From assembly GCA_964036195.1 (NCBI GenBank), contig OZ038452.1, forward strand, positions 1,302,001-1,366,000: a DNA stretch of 64,000 nt. The letters run 5' to 3'. Source of the DNA: Sphaerolaimus hirsutus. Taxonomy: Eukaryota; Nematoda; Chromadorea; Monhysterida; Sphaerolaimidae. Made by a program: the position numbers and the translations under genes. Each line of letters starts with the position of its first letter. Position 1 is the stretch's first letter. Under the pieces are notes generated by a model. The model worked only from the letters and a program-made list of their open reading frames with translations. It was not told the origin of the DNA and did not search any database. Shown one piece after another: positions 17,262-29,200 of the stretch.

Positions 17262-17480
17262 CTTACGAGCACATGAAAAATTGACCAATACCGAAAAGCG
17301 CCGTTTGGGCGGGTAAAAAATAGGTTCGGTAAAAAACTAACGCTGTGAAAGCCTTCAGACATGTTGCGGCAATGATTTTGATAGCCGCAGTGTGATCACC
17401 CTAGAAATTCAGAAATAAATGCGATACTTATATTCATGAATGGATATCCTAGAGGAAATGTGATTTCCGGAGTCTAGGCC

Positions 17481-18930
17481 TAGGGATGGCAAAGGTTTTT
17501 TTCAATGTATTTACTATATTTTTTACAAATTCACGGCTTTTGCAATTTTTTACACGCGAGCGTAAAAGTGTAAAAAAATTCACACATGCCAGTTTTACAC
17601 TTTTGAAAAAGTGTAAAACTACAAAAAAAATTGAACAAGAACGTGTGTCAAAAAACTGCACGTGTTCAATAACTAACTGAAAACAGCGATAGAAAATATA
17701 AATTGTGTCTAGGGTTGACCGATGTTTTTTTTTTAAACGTTTTTTTTTTTTAAACGTTTTTTAAAAAACAACAACATGACGTCCGAAATGTTTGTTTTTT
17801 TAAAAAAACATCGACCGAAATTTTTAGTACTAAGCACTAGGTATTTTGCAAAATTTTTGCGCGCAAGCGCGCAATTTCACACACAAATTGACATTGGTGG
17901 TTGTTTTCATTGGTTTTGTGGCATTTTTTGTATCAAAGTATCCATTTCTATGTGCTACCATGGGTTAATAAGCCGCCATTTGCTGCTGTACTATATAATA
18001 TTGAGGTAATATGCTTCCATGTACCTTCACAGTGTGTCACTTCACTCCCAAAGTAACAAGCTTCTTTTATAACCTTGTTTGATCACTATTCCGTGCCAAA
18101 CTTTACCTGAAGTCACAAACATTCGACTATAAGGCGATATACGAACGATATGTTGACGAAAAATGGATATTTTTGACACAAATCACCACTTATAATGCTA
18201 TCCCATGGCTCCACAGCCATTATATGGTCATATATAACATCACAGAGTATTGCCACTGTCTGAGATACCTATATATGTTGACACAAGGTCATATCTGGGA
18301 ACTTTAAAAAAAAAACGTTTTTTATTAAAAAAAACGTTTAAAAAAACGTTAAAAACAAACAAACATCAAGTTGAAAAAAACGTTTTTTTTCCAACCCTAA
18401 TTGTGTCAAAATATAAGTGTGTTGTAAAAAAATGTCTCTTAGATATTATCGTGGCGTCAGATTGTGAATTTTGGGTCGGATGATGGATTCCGACGATGAT
18501 GTTTTGATGATTGTGTTTAATGAGAATAATGTGAAAAATGAATGGAATGATCATTAAATTCATCTAAAATTTACAGGAAGTCCGATGCTCAACAGCAAGA
18601 GCACGTTCTTAAAAAAAATTTACGCTTACACTTTTTTTTACACATTCCTTGGTATTTAAAAAATACCTTACGCTTACAGTATCCATACTCAAGATTTGGA
18701 AAGTGCATTTACGCTTACGCTTACACTTTCCAAAAATACCAGTATTTTAACAACTCTGGTATTTACTGCCGCTTGTCTGATATAAATAACTGCATAAATA
18801 TGTGACTCATAACCATATTCGGGTAATAAAATACTTTTAAAATACGTTTTTTTATATAAACATTTTAACAACGCTTCTCATCAATAGTTTGAAAAAATCT
18901 TGTGTTTGAAAAACAATCTTTCCATCCCTA
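17481..18930. mobile_element. TAGGGATGGC-ended element carrying a nested relative
   Basis: Ends are tagggatggcaaagg and ctttccatcccta. It is interrupted by the 17710-18399 element. No clear 8-bp duplication remains. Confidence 0.6.
17710..18399. mobile_element. hAT-like TAGGGTTG element, AAAACGTTTT core
   Basis: Ends TAGGGTTG and CAACCCTA with a perfect 8-bp duplication ATTGTGTC (17702-17709 and 18400-18407). The termini carry reiterated aaaacgtttt tracts; a central unique part includes gcgcgcaagcgcgc and tatatgttgac motifs. Related copies: 19637-20341, 30026-30678, 59980-60633, and a deleted one at 27558-27775. Confidence 0.85.
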
Positions 18931-19314
18931 GCGAAGTCACATGAAAATCGGCGCAATCTCGATCGCATGAATAAACATAAACAAACATCGATGGCGGTTT
19001 TTATTGGATTCATGAGATAAGTAAAATGCTAATGTTATAAAATGTGGCAATGCCTTCACAAATAACAATATCAAATCAATAACGTGAAAAATCCCTATTT
19101 ACATGAATATACTGAACGGATACATAAGCTCCAAGGAGAATGTTACCGTATACCGATGAATACAGTTACTTATTTGAAAAAATTATACACAAAGTTTCAT
19201 CATAATGAAAGCTATGTTACGTGGAATTGTGTCTACATGGACTTTAGTTTATAGCCGAGGTTTCGGAAACGGATAAATCTGTTATGAATACATTTGAGTT
19301 ACAACGGGCACCAG

Positions 19315-19420
19315 GTGCCAACGTAAGTTTGCCATTTTGCAGGGCATTTTCCATGACTTTTGACACTTTGCATGACATTTGACATTTGACACGGCTTTTT
19401 ACAGGGTCTGGGAGTGCCCT
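19315..19420 (+). mobile_element. stand-alone introner-type MITE (plus orientation)
   Basis: Flanked by CAG on both sides. It begins GTGCCAACGTAAGTTTGCC and ends gggtctgggagtgccct, about 106 bp. It has a donor-like start and an acceptor-like end but lies in gene-free DNA. Confidence 0.65.
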
Positions 19421-19636
19421 CAGAAACACTATGTAGTTCACAACGGGTTAACTAATTTTTTATAGTAAACTCTGAAATAAGCTTTGAACGGTATCTGAAT
19501 TTATCGGAATGAAGCGTGAACCAACTGCAGTTGACGGAGATGAACAATAAAAACTCATTCTAGTGAACTCAAATGGGTTCAAAACCAACTTAAGTTACCA
19601 AGTTTTGTTGAAATTTCAGTAGTTAACTTGTGTGCC

Positions 19637-20341
19637 TAGGGTTGGAAAAAAAACGTTTTTTTTAACTCGATGTTTTTTTTTAAAAAAAAACGTTTTTTTT
19701 TAAAAAAAAACGTTTTTTTTTTAATAAAAAACGTTTTTTTTTAAAAGCTCCCAGATATGACCTTGTGTCAACATATATAGGTATATCAGACAGTGGCAAT
19801 ACTCTGTGATGTTAAATATGACCATATAATGTCTGTGGAGCCATGGGATAGCATTATAAGTGGTGATTTGTGTCAAAAATATCCATTTTTCGTCGACATA
19901 TCGTTCGTATATCGCCTTATAGTTGAATGTTCGTGACTTCAGGTAAAGTTTGGCACGGAATAGTGATCAAACAAGGTTATAAAACGAGGTTGTTACTTTG
20001 GGAGTGAAGTTACACACTGTGGAGGTACATGGAAGCACATTACCTCAATATTATATACTACAGCAACATATGACGGCTTATTAACCCATGGTAGCACATA
20101 GAAATGGATACTTTGATACTAAAAATGCCACAAAACCAATTAAAACAACCACCAATGTCAATTTGTGTGTGAAATTGCGCGCTTGCGCGCAAAAATTTTG
20201 CAAAATACCTAGTGCTTAGTACTAAAAATTTCGGTCGATGTTTTTTTTAAAAAAAAAACATTTCGGACGTCATGTTTTTTAAAAAAAAAAAAACGTTTTT
20301 TTTAATAAAAAACGTTTAAAAAAAAACATCGGCCAACCCTA
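19637..20341. mobile_element. hAT-like TAGGGTTGG element
   Basis: Perfect 8-bp duplication TGTGTGCC (19629-19636 and 20342-20349). Same core as the 17710 element, in opposite orientation. Confidence 0.85.
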
Positions 20342-22203
20342 TGTGTGCCTGATGAATTTCGATATCCATCAACAGCATTATTCTTCTGATTAACGGAAAT
20401 ACATCCAAAGCTAGTTTATAAGTTTACGAAATTTAGGCGCCAAATTAGTTTATGTTGGAGGAACCCACGTGAAAGACGCCTCAATTGACTATATTTTGTA
20501 GCACACACACACAATTTACAAGCTTTTCATAAACTTAAACCACTAGTAATACTAATAACAGTAATCACAAAAGTGTATTATTCCCAGCGATACCAAAGTG
20601 CTTATTTATTTCATTACACCAGAGTTGTTAAAGTACCGAACTTCTTTCAAAGTACACGTAAATTTAAAGTATTGTTTTTACTCACCCCAGGTACAGAAAA
20701 CCTGACGTAATTTTTTTTACTTTTACTCGAAGAGTAAACGTGAGTAAAATACTTTCCCCCTTGGAAAAAGTAATAGTGAGTATTTTTGAGAAACTTTGCC
20801 CCAATTTTCATTCAAAATCACGAATTTTCATATTTTTGATCGATTTTCACCTTCAAATTTGCCCATTTTCATATCTTTTGGCTATATATGATCTTATATA
20901 ACCATTTTGTCTATTTTTCTCTATTTTGAGCTTTTTATCACCCTTTCCTCCCTTCTATACCTTGAAAAACCTACAAAAACGCCTATAAAAATACGTTTTC
21001 TGCACTCGAGTACTTTCAAAAACTATACGTAAAAGCGAGTACACGAACGTTTTCGGAGGAAACGTAACCATATTTACTCTGTACTCGTGTGTACGTATTT
21101 ATCGAGTAAAAGTAAATACAGTTTACAAACTATGCATTACACTATGATTTTTTACCACTGAAATTATGAGATGAAATGGGGTAATGATAGTGTGCACTTT
21201 GTTGGGATGTTTTTTTAACATTTTGGTTTAAAGTAAACATGTAATGATATTATTTATAACGCACATAAACACAATGTACATGGACGAGTGATTTTTTATC
21301 GTAACGCTAAATCAGCGCAAATTTGCGACAGCGAAAAAAAACATTTTCATGCGCGACCGCTCCTACATTAATTTTACTTTTTCAGTTTGCGCGATGGCAA
21401 TTTCCTACAGCAGAACCCGTGCAGTGAATCACTCAAAAGTTCCTAATTGTCGTCGAAACAAATCCATATCATATAATCGATACATACATTATCATAAATA
21501 CAACATTATTTACATCTAAAAGTGTCATGAAACGTACATATTTATCACTAATAAAGCTCCAATGAGAAGTGTAATATGTATAATTTTTGACAGATATGTT
21601 ACCTGAATTACGCGGCTATTTCCAAAATGCGGAAAATCATAATTAAAGGTTTCAGGAATTTTTCAAATTACCACTGGAAATGCATCCAACGTTGAGAATG
21701 ACGTCAGAAGATGGCCAAAATATTGTCAAACGTGTGTTATTTTGTGCGTTCACAAACCAGATTTTTTTCGGGTCAATCGAAATCGGGTGATAAAAATGAT
21801 CGATAAAAGGAACTCGTGCCTGCCCCGCACCTTGCAAAATGTCATGTAAATTGTAAAATATCATAGAAAAATCCAGTACTATTTTACCGGCAATTTGTCA
21901 TTTTACATGACGCGTGACATCAATATTGACATTTTACATGGCATTTTACTTTTGCATGGCATGTAACAACATGTGATAATGGCCTTTGGTTCCAGCGTAA
22001 AATGACTGCTGTGTGTCCGTGGCAAACGTTAATTCTATCTAAAGTTCGACTGAAATCTATTTTTTGACTCCGCGGGTGAACACAAACGCGGTATATAAAC
22101 AGTCGGCACATAAAATTCGAAAAAGATAAAAAACCCAACCTCTAATGGAAGACATCAGACCTCTAGATTAAAAATCATTTACCTACATAGTTACTGTACC
22201 TAT
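20342..22203. other. gene-free repeat-rich DNA
   Basis: No exon is recognised. The 20640-21120 part has reiterated agtaaa/tactcg motifs, probably a further element. About 21826-21970 contains tgtcatgtaaaatg motifs like the interiors of the introner-type elements. Confidence 0.45.
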
Positions 22204-22327
22204 TTATAAATAAATATGCAACACAACGAAAGGAATAAAAAACAGTTCTAAAACGTTTCAACGCCTTTTAAAAATTTCCTATGGGTTGGAAATATACATA
22301 AATTTGCCTAATAACCGAATACCATAT

Positions 22328-22735
22328 TACCTCGAAGATACCATATTACCTAATATTACCCCTTGAATTAACCCCCCCTCGAATAACCCCCCCTCAAAAT
22401 GGGCTGGGGAAATAATAAACCCCCCTCGGAATGATGTACGTCATGTACAAAATAAATCCGTCATGTATGCAATGTACATGACGTATATTACTGTTAATTT
22501 GCATTGCAACTTCACATAGACTAGTTTGTGTAGCTATCAACGTTTTATTGTACATATGTCTCCTGTTTGGACACATTTATTACCTGTTTTGGGTATGCAA
22601 ATGGTATTTACTACGAAACTTACGAAAATTTCTGGCGAAAAAATTAAACCGCCCCCCCCCTCGAATTAACCCCCCCTCAAATTTTGCTGGCGAAAAAATA
22701 AACCCCCATGGGGGTATTTCAAGGTAACACGGCAT
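22328..22735. repeat. accatattacctcgaa / G-run element
   Basis: Runs of C (aaccccccctcgaataacc) and inverted cctcgaagataccat / ggtatttcaaggta ends define it. It matches 51079-51485 in the second block and, in inverse form, 28410-28850. Confidence 0.6.
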
Positions 22736-22771
22736 ACACTTTTTCAAAAATCTGATATCCAGGTGTGACAG

Positions 22772-22941
22772 GAGCAGTCCCGCACACCGTCAAGTGTCAT
22801 GTAGAGTGTCAAATTTCGCCATAGAAATAGAAATTTGTCAAATGTCATGAAAAAGTCAAAGGTTCAGTTATAAATGTTTTACACTCTGTACGACCCTTGA
22901 TACCCGATACCCGACACACTTTACAGGGTGCCGGACTGCAC
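22772..22941 (-). mobile_element. introner-type MITE downstream of ADPGK copy 1
   Basis: Minus-strand start GTGCAGTCCGGCACCCTG, end cggtgtgcgggactgctc, flanked by CTG on both sides. The duplicate is at about 51522-51691. It lies beyond the ADPGK stop codon, so it is not an intron border here. Confidence 0.6.
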
Positions 22942-23230
22942 CAGGTGATGATACGTAACGGTGCAAATTGCCATTTAGCGTCTAGTCCCAGTGCAGTAAT
23001 ATACATATAATTACATCAACGGCTAATTTTACATCCTAATCGCGTTTCAGGTTTCATCCTAACCGTAAAATGAGCAGGTTTCATCATTGATATTCGACAT
23101 GACGAAAATGTCAGCGAAAATTACACGTCAAACGACGAAATGTAAACGAAAATATACACCTTCAAGCTCACTCACCCTCAAAAAAAGCCACAAACTCTAA
23201 CCAATCAAAAAAGACTCAAGCTCCGCCCAC

Positions 23231-26200
23231 TCAGGTGGGGGGCACCTCGGGCGTGCGCCTTGCGCCCTGCACCCTATAAAACTGTGAGTAAACCAGCCCG
23301 ACCGAGCTGATGGCGTCGCCGATGCCCACCGTCTTGCTGGGGTGCTTGCAGACGAGCGCCGGCGTGAATACGAACACAACGTCGTTGCGCATCCACGAGG
23401 TGAGGGGGCTGAACGGGGGGGGGGGTGTTCAATTTGGGGTTCAAACGATACCGTGGTCAAGCTTTCGATAAGTTGATATTTTAAGGGCCGGTCTCGAAAA
23501 AAGGCGTGCCTCCAAAAGTGCCAGTCGACATTTTTGCAAAAAAAATTGTTTAACACATACTTAATTTTCCGGCAATGCTACTTGTAATAAAGAAAATCGA
23601 ACACCTAACGGGCAGGACATACACCGATAAGCAAAAAGAACACTAAAACATTCTCCAAAAAATTAGCAATTGTTTTACCGATATCTCAATGCATTTATAA
23701 CTAGTTTCATCAAAACCTCCCATCAACCTCGCACACGCACCAACCTATGCGGGTTGAACCTATACACCCTGCCGATCTCCTTGTCGAGCACGAACGTGTA
23801 GCCGATGCGGATGTCGACCATGTCGGACTCGATGCGCGCCGCGTTGCCGCACGCCTGCCGCGCCGCCACTCGCGCGCCCGCCGCCAGCGACGCCGCCAGG
23901 TTCGACCAGTCGGCGCCTCTCACTGCCTGGGGGGGGGGGGGGTACCGTACCGTAATGGATGGATCCGAGAATTTGGGAATTTATCCTACCGTAGCGGGGA
24001 TTGGAATTTACCGTACTGTAACGTTTACCGAACTTTTCAGAATTAAAGTACCGTAACGTACCGTACCGTTTTCCTTAAAAATTGAAGGTTTACCGTACCA
24101 TACCGCTTATAGAGGTGTACCGGTTGCCACTATAGGAGGGCGCTATTTGAGTATACTTGGTAAGGCGGTGTAAACGTGAATAATGCGGTCACACCTGAAT
24201 ACCATCCAAAGTGACACGTTTCAGGCAACATTTTGAATGCTCTGTGAAGAAATCACGTGAAAATTCAGAATCCCCAACAAAACGGTTCGCTGTTCGAAAT
24301 CGTAGCCATACGCTACGAATAGCAAAAACCAGCAAAATACAAAAAACGAGTCACGCACCAAAAGATGATAAGTGAGACAATGAAAATGAATCCTCTGCAG
24401 TCGATTTCCGCTCTTCACTGGATCATCCCTATCATAGCCATAATTACTCAGGAGCCAATACAAAATCTCCACAGCCTTGTGCACATGAATGGTGCCAGCG
24501 GTGACAGGGAACAATTTCTCGGCTGATAAAGCGCCGCCGACTTGCGCTAGGAAGGCGAGCTCCTGTTCGTTTAGACCGAGCGAGTCCACGTAGGGCAGAA
24601 TCTGAGTAGGGGTAGGGCGAAATGTTCATGGCGGGGTAGGGATCGTCGGCGTTTTAAACCGTATTTTTGAACGCAGTTTAAAAGGACGGAGCCAAAAAAG
24701 GTATGCAATCAAATATTTGGCCAAAAATACCTGAAAAATAGGCAGATTAACTTTAAAAAATCAACAGGAAAAAAATTATCAATCAAAAATACAACAGGAA
24801 AAATCAAGTACGTTGCCAAATGTACCCGTAACTCAAACACACCCTACTCATGAGATTCCTAGCGTACAAATGGTCCGAAATGGAAGCCATCTCCAAATGC
24901 ATGGGTATATGCGAACTCAGCTGGCCAATATACCGCCTCAGCTGTCTCAATTTCTCCTCCCACAATTCTCGCGGTTGGTTGTCCAATAAGTGCAGTCCGG
25001 ACAAAATGACCAAATCTGAGGCCATTCCCGCACCCGGTAAAATTTCTATTTGAGAGTAAAATTTCATGTGAAATGTCATGCTAAATGTTAAATTCCCAGT
25101 AAAATGGAATACAGTATCACTGGGCACAGGGCCGTATCCAGGGGGGGGCGGGGGGGGCTGCAGCCCCCCCCCCTCCCGGGGTGAGACCAGAAAGTGGCCA
25201 GAAAATGGCACTTTTCCAACATCAGCGCGCATTTTTCGCCAGACATAATGTATTATCGGCAGATTTGCTCCCTGTGACCGAAATCATTATAAATATACTC
25301 AATTATGTGCTGTTTGCAGTATTTGTATGTATATTTACATACATATACAGCGTTCCATGGCGCTGGCGCCAACGCCAATGGCGCCATGGCGTTGCGCCTA
25401 CTAGTGGCGCCAGCGCCATGGCGCTATTCCGCCACTCTGGGTACGTAAAATTTTAGGGGGGGGGGCTGAGCCCCCCCCCCCCGCTCGCCGGCCTCCGTCA
25501 ACAAGCAGCCCCCCCCCCCGCTCAAAAATCCTGGATACGTCCCTGACTGGGCAGTTAACATTTTGCATGGCATTTAACATGATGCTTTATGTTCCGCGTG
25601 ACATTATCCAAGGTGCGGGACTGACACCTGGCTTCTGCGTGGTGATTGTGTTGAACAACATGTCGATCACCATTGAACTGCCGCTGAAGTGGGGGAGGGG
25701 GGCAAATAATTTGGTAGGCCTAGTTTTAGAGGAATAGCATGAACACATATATTTTTAATTTTTGTCGTTGAAATATTCGAAATATTTTTCAAATTCATGT
25801 TGAGATTGAGTTGTGCAGGTTATTCCCACTTTCATTAGAAAACTTTGTCCTTGTAGAAAAACCGTGTGAACGGAGTCAAGTAATGTTTTTTCTGGCAGAC
25901 ACCTAATATTTCCAGACAATATCCCCTGTCCCAACGCACCTGAACATATCATGACTGGTAATAAATCTAGACGATGTGGGCGCCACATAATCGCCCCAAA
26001 TTTCGCCCTGCCGATACTCCATGATGACGTGAAGTTCGTCCTTGCCAATGCGAGTAGAATTTTGCGTCACAATTCTGGGGCCAGATTCAATTTGAACGTT
26101 AGGCGCCCGACAGGCGAGCAAGAAATTATGTGCGTTGTGTGGGGAAAATGGCCCAACCCACATAGGGTTCAAACGGGATTGACTTTTCGGGATCGGGATA

Positions 26201-29200
26201 GGGATTGGTTTTTTGAAATTTCGGGATCGGGATAGGGATTGGCCGGGATTGGGGTCACGGGATCGGGATCGGGATTGGCATTTTTTCGGGATCGGGATTG
26301 GGGTCCTGGGATAGAGATTTTGGCCAATGTTTTGGCATCCACAGTTGTTCATAAAGGTCTAAAAACACTGTTGGATGCCAGAAACGTGGCATAAAATGAA
26401 CGCGGGGGGTTTGCGTTCACATTTTTGCATGCAAAAACGTCGTTTTTACACTTTTGATAATTTCCAGTAATTTTTCCGGGATTGGGATCCCGGACTTTGG
26501 AGTTTCTCGGGATCGGGATCGGGATTTGAAAAGTTTCGGGATCGGGATCGGGACTGCTAAATCCCGGAATTTCACGGGATCCGGGATCGGGATCCCGTTT
26601 GAAACCTAAAAACACACTAGTTTACCACAGGTTTGGAGAACTCATTTTTCAGCTTCGAACACAATGGTTTTTCCAGAATGAGTCATTTTTATCAAATACT
26701 TCGCTGAAAAGTCGCTGAACAAGTTTATAAACACCAGTAAACTCAAATCTGAGTACTCATAAATCAGCTTTGAACCTATTTGGGTTTAATTTTCAAATTG
26801 CCTTTTAGTTGACGTAGATTAAAAAGCAAATTCAAAATAAAACTCGAATATGTTCAAAACCGATTGATGAGCATCCAATCTTTAATTTACTGGTGTTTGT
26901 AAATTATGGCGCGTCGCGCCATTCCAGCAAACTTTAAATGATTTCACGAATTTTTGAAATGTCATTAGCAAGCTACTGTATGGAATATGGACACAATTTG
27001 ACGCGCGAGCGCCTGACACTCAAATTGGATCTGACACCTGGGGTGGAGCAGCGCTTTGGAACGGGGCCCGATCGGCCCCACCAGAACCACGTTGTAATTG
27101 GGATACGTCGCAGCGATTTTAGTCGCCATTAGCGCCGCGTTGCCGCCGATTGCCAGCTGCCAAATTGGGGGTATATTTGCATTTTTACAAGATAATAATA
27201 ATAATAAGCGTTGTCACGTGAACGGGGGCACCGCTAACAACTATTTTATATACGACATCGATTGTCGAGTATTGCTCACGTCACATTTTTTCAAAAATCA
27301 CATCTTTTTTTTTGTAAAAAGATTTTTTGGATATCGGACACATTTTTATTGAGCAAAAATGAGGTATTTCATTAAGCATTTTCATCTATAGGACAGCAAA
27401 AATATCGAATATCGACATCGAAAACGATATCGTAATAAATACTGTACGACATATTGAACCGCAGTTTGGGGTTAGTAATACACTTGAAAAAAAACAATTT
27501 GCAGCTTTCCGGATATTCGTTGCCATTCGTCACTTGATTCTCATTTCGCATCATGACTAGGGTTGGCCGATGTTTTTTTAACGTATTTTATTTAAAATCT
27601 TGACGTCTGAAATGTTTTTTTTTTTAAAACATCGACCGAAATTTTTAGTACTAAGCACTAGGTATTTTGCAAAATTTTTGCGCGCAAGCGTTTATTTAAA
27701 AATACGTTTTTTATTTAAAAAAAAACGTTTTTTTTTAAATATCGAGTTTAAAAAAACGTTTTTTTTTCAACCCTAATCATGACTGCTCTTTTAAAGAACG
27801 CAAACGAATGAAGGCGTGAAATATGGCTCAAACAAGACCTTCAGGGTAAGCAATTTCACAAATACAGATAAGAGTGAGATTCTATAAACACTAGTTGACG
27901 GTCGATCAGGGGTCAACTGAAAACACTCATTCACTCAAAAGCGGGTAAACAGTTTCAGAAAACGTTCAAAACCGCAAAAAAAAACTGGACATATTTGAGC
28001 CATTGAATGGAAAGCACAGGGAGAAATGAACCCAGTGGAACAGAAATTATATAAAAAACAAAAGGCATGCTTGTCCTAAATAAATAAAAACACGATGCAA
28101 ATGTTCATACCCTCCATGGCTGAGTAGAATGGCAATGGGGGCGTGATTTTCGGAAAATAAGAAGAAAAAAATAATAAAAAAATCGAACAATATAAATAAT
28201 AAGTATTCAAAATGCAATGTGATATTTATACTCACTTCACGCTGCAGCATATCTTCCGCTACTTTGAGCGCCACATCAAATGAAGATTTGTCAGAGTAGT
28301 ATCTAAAATAAAATTGAGTATCCAATCCAGTTTAACATACCTATATAAATATCCATAAATAGAAAATACTTGAAAAAATCCATTGAAATTATTTCTCATG
28401 GGTGAAATACCATATTACCTCGAAATACCCCCATGGGGGTTTATTATTTCGCCAGCAAAATTTGAGGGGGGGTTAATTCGAGGGGGGGGTTTATTCGAGG
28501 GGGGGTTTATTATTTCGTCAGAAATTTTCGTAAAAATTGTAGTAAATAGTGGGCATTTGCATACCCAAAACTGGTAATAAATGTGTCCAAACACATATAT
28601 TTGGACATAAACACGTAGATAGCTACACAAACTACTCTATGTGTAGCTGCAATGCAAATTAACAGTAATATACATCATGTACATTGCATTCATGATGTAT
28701 TTATTATGTACATGACGTACATCATTCCGAATGGGGGGGGTATTTCGAGGGGGGGGGGGTTTATTATTTCCCCAGCCCATTTTGAGGGGGGTTTAATTCG
28801 AGGGGGGGTCAATTCAAGGGGGGGGGGGGATAATTCGAGGTAATACGGTAATCTGGTTTGCCGATTTTGGATATCATAAACTATTTAATGCTTATGGTCC
28901 AACATTCAGTCGTTACGTCGTTCACTTCGAAAATTCATGTCACTGGAAAAAAGTATCGTCAACTAGTTGTCGGGGATCAAAAATGCTACATTCCGGCAAC
29001 TCAGATGCGTGGAAATGGATGTACGACTATTCCCATGAGGATTTCGGTGGGAAACTAATAGTGAGGAAACTTGAGAAGCGACAAGTTTCAGTCTCGATTC
29101 TCGAAGCAAACACTTCACACAAATTGGAAACTTTCCATAAAATCCGTCACTTTAAACAGACCGCCCCTCCACACGCAACATCCCCCCCAAACCACAAGCC

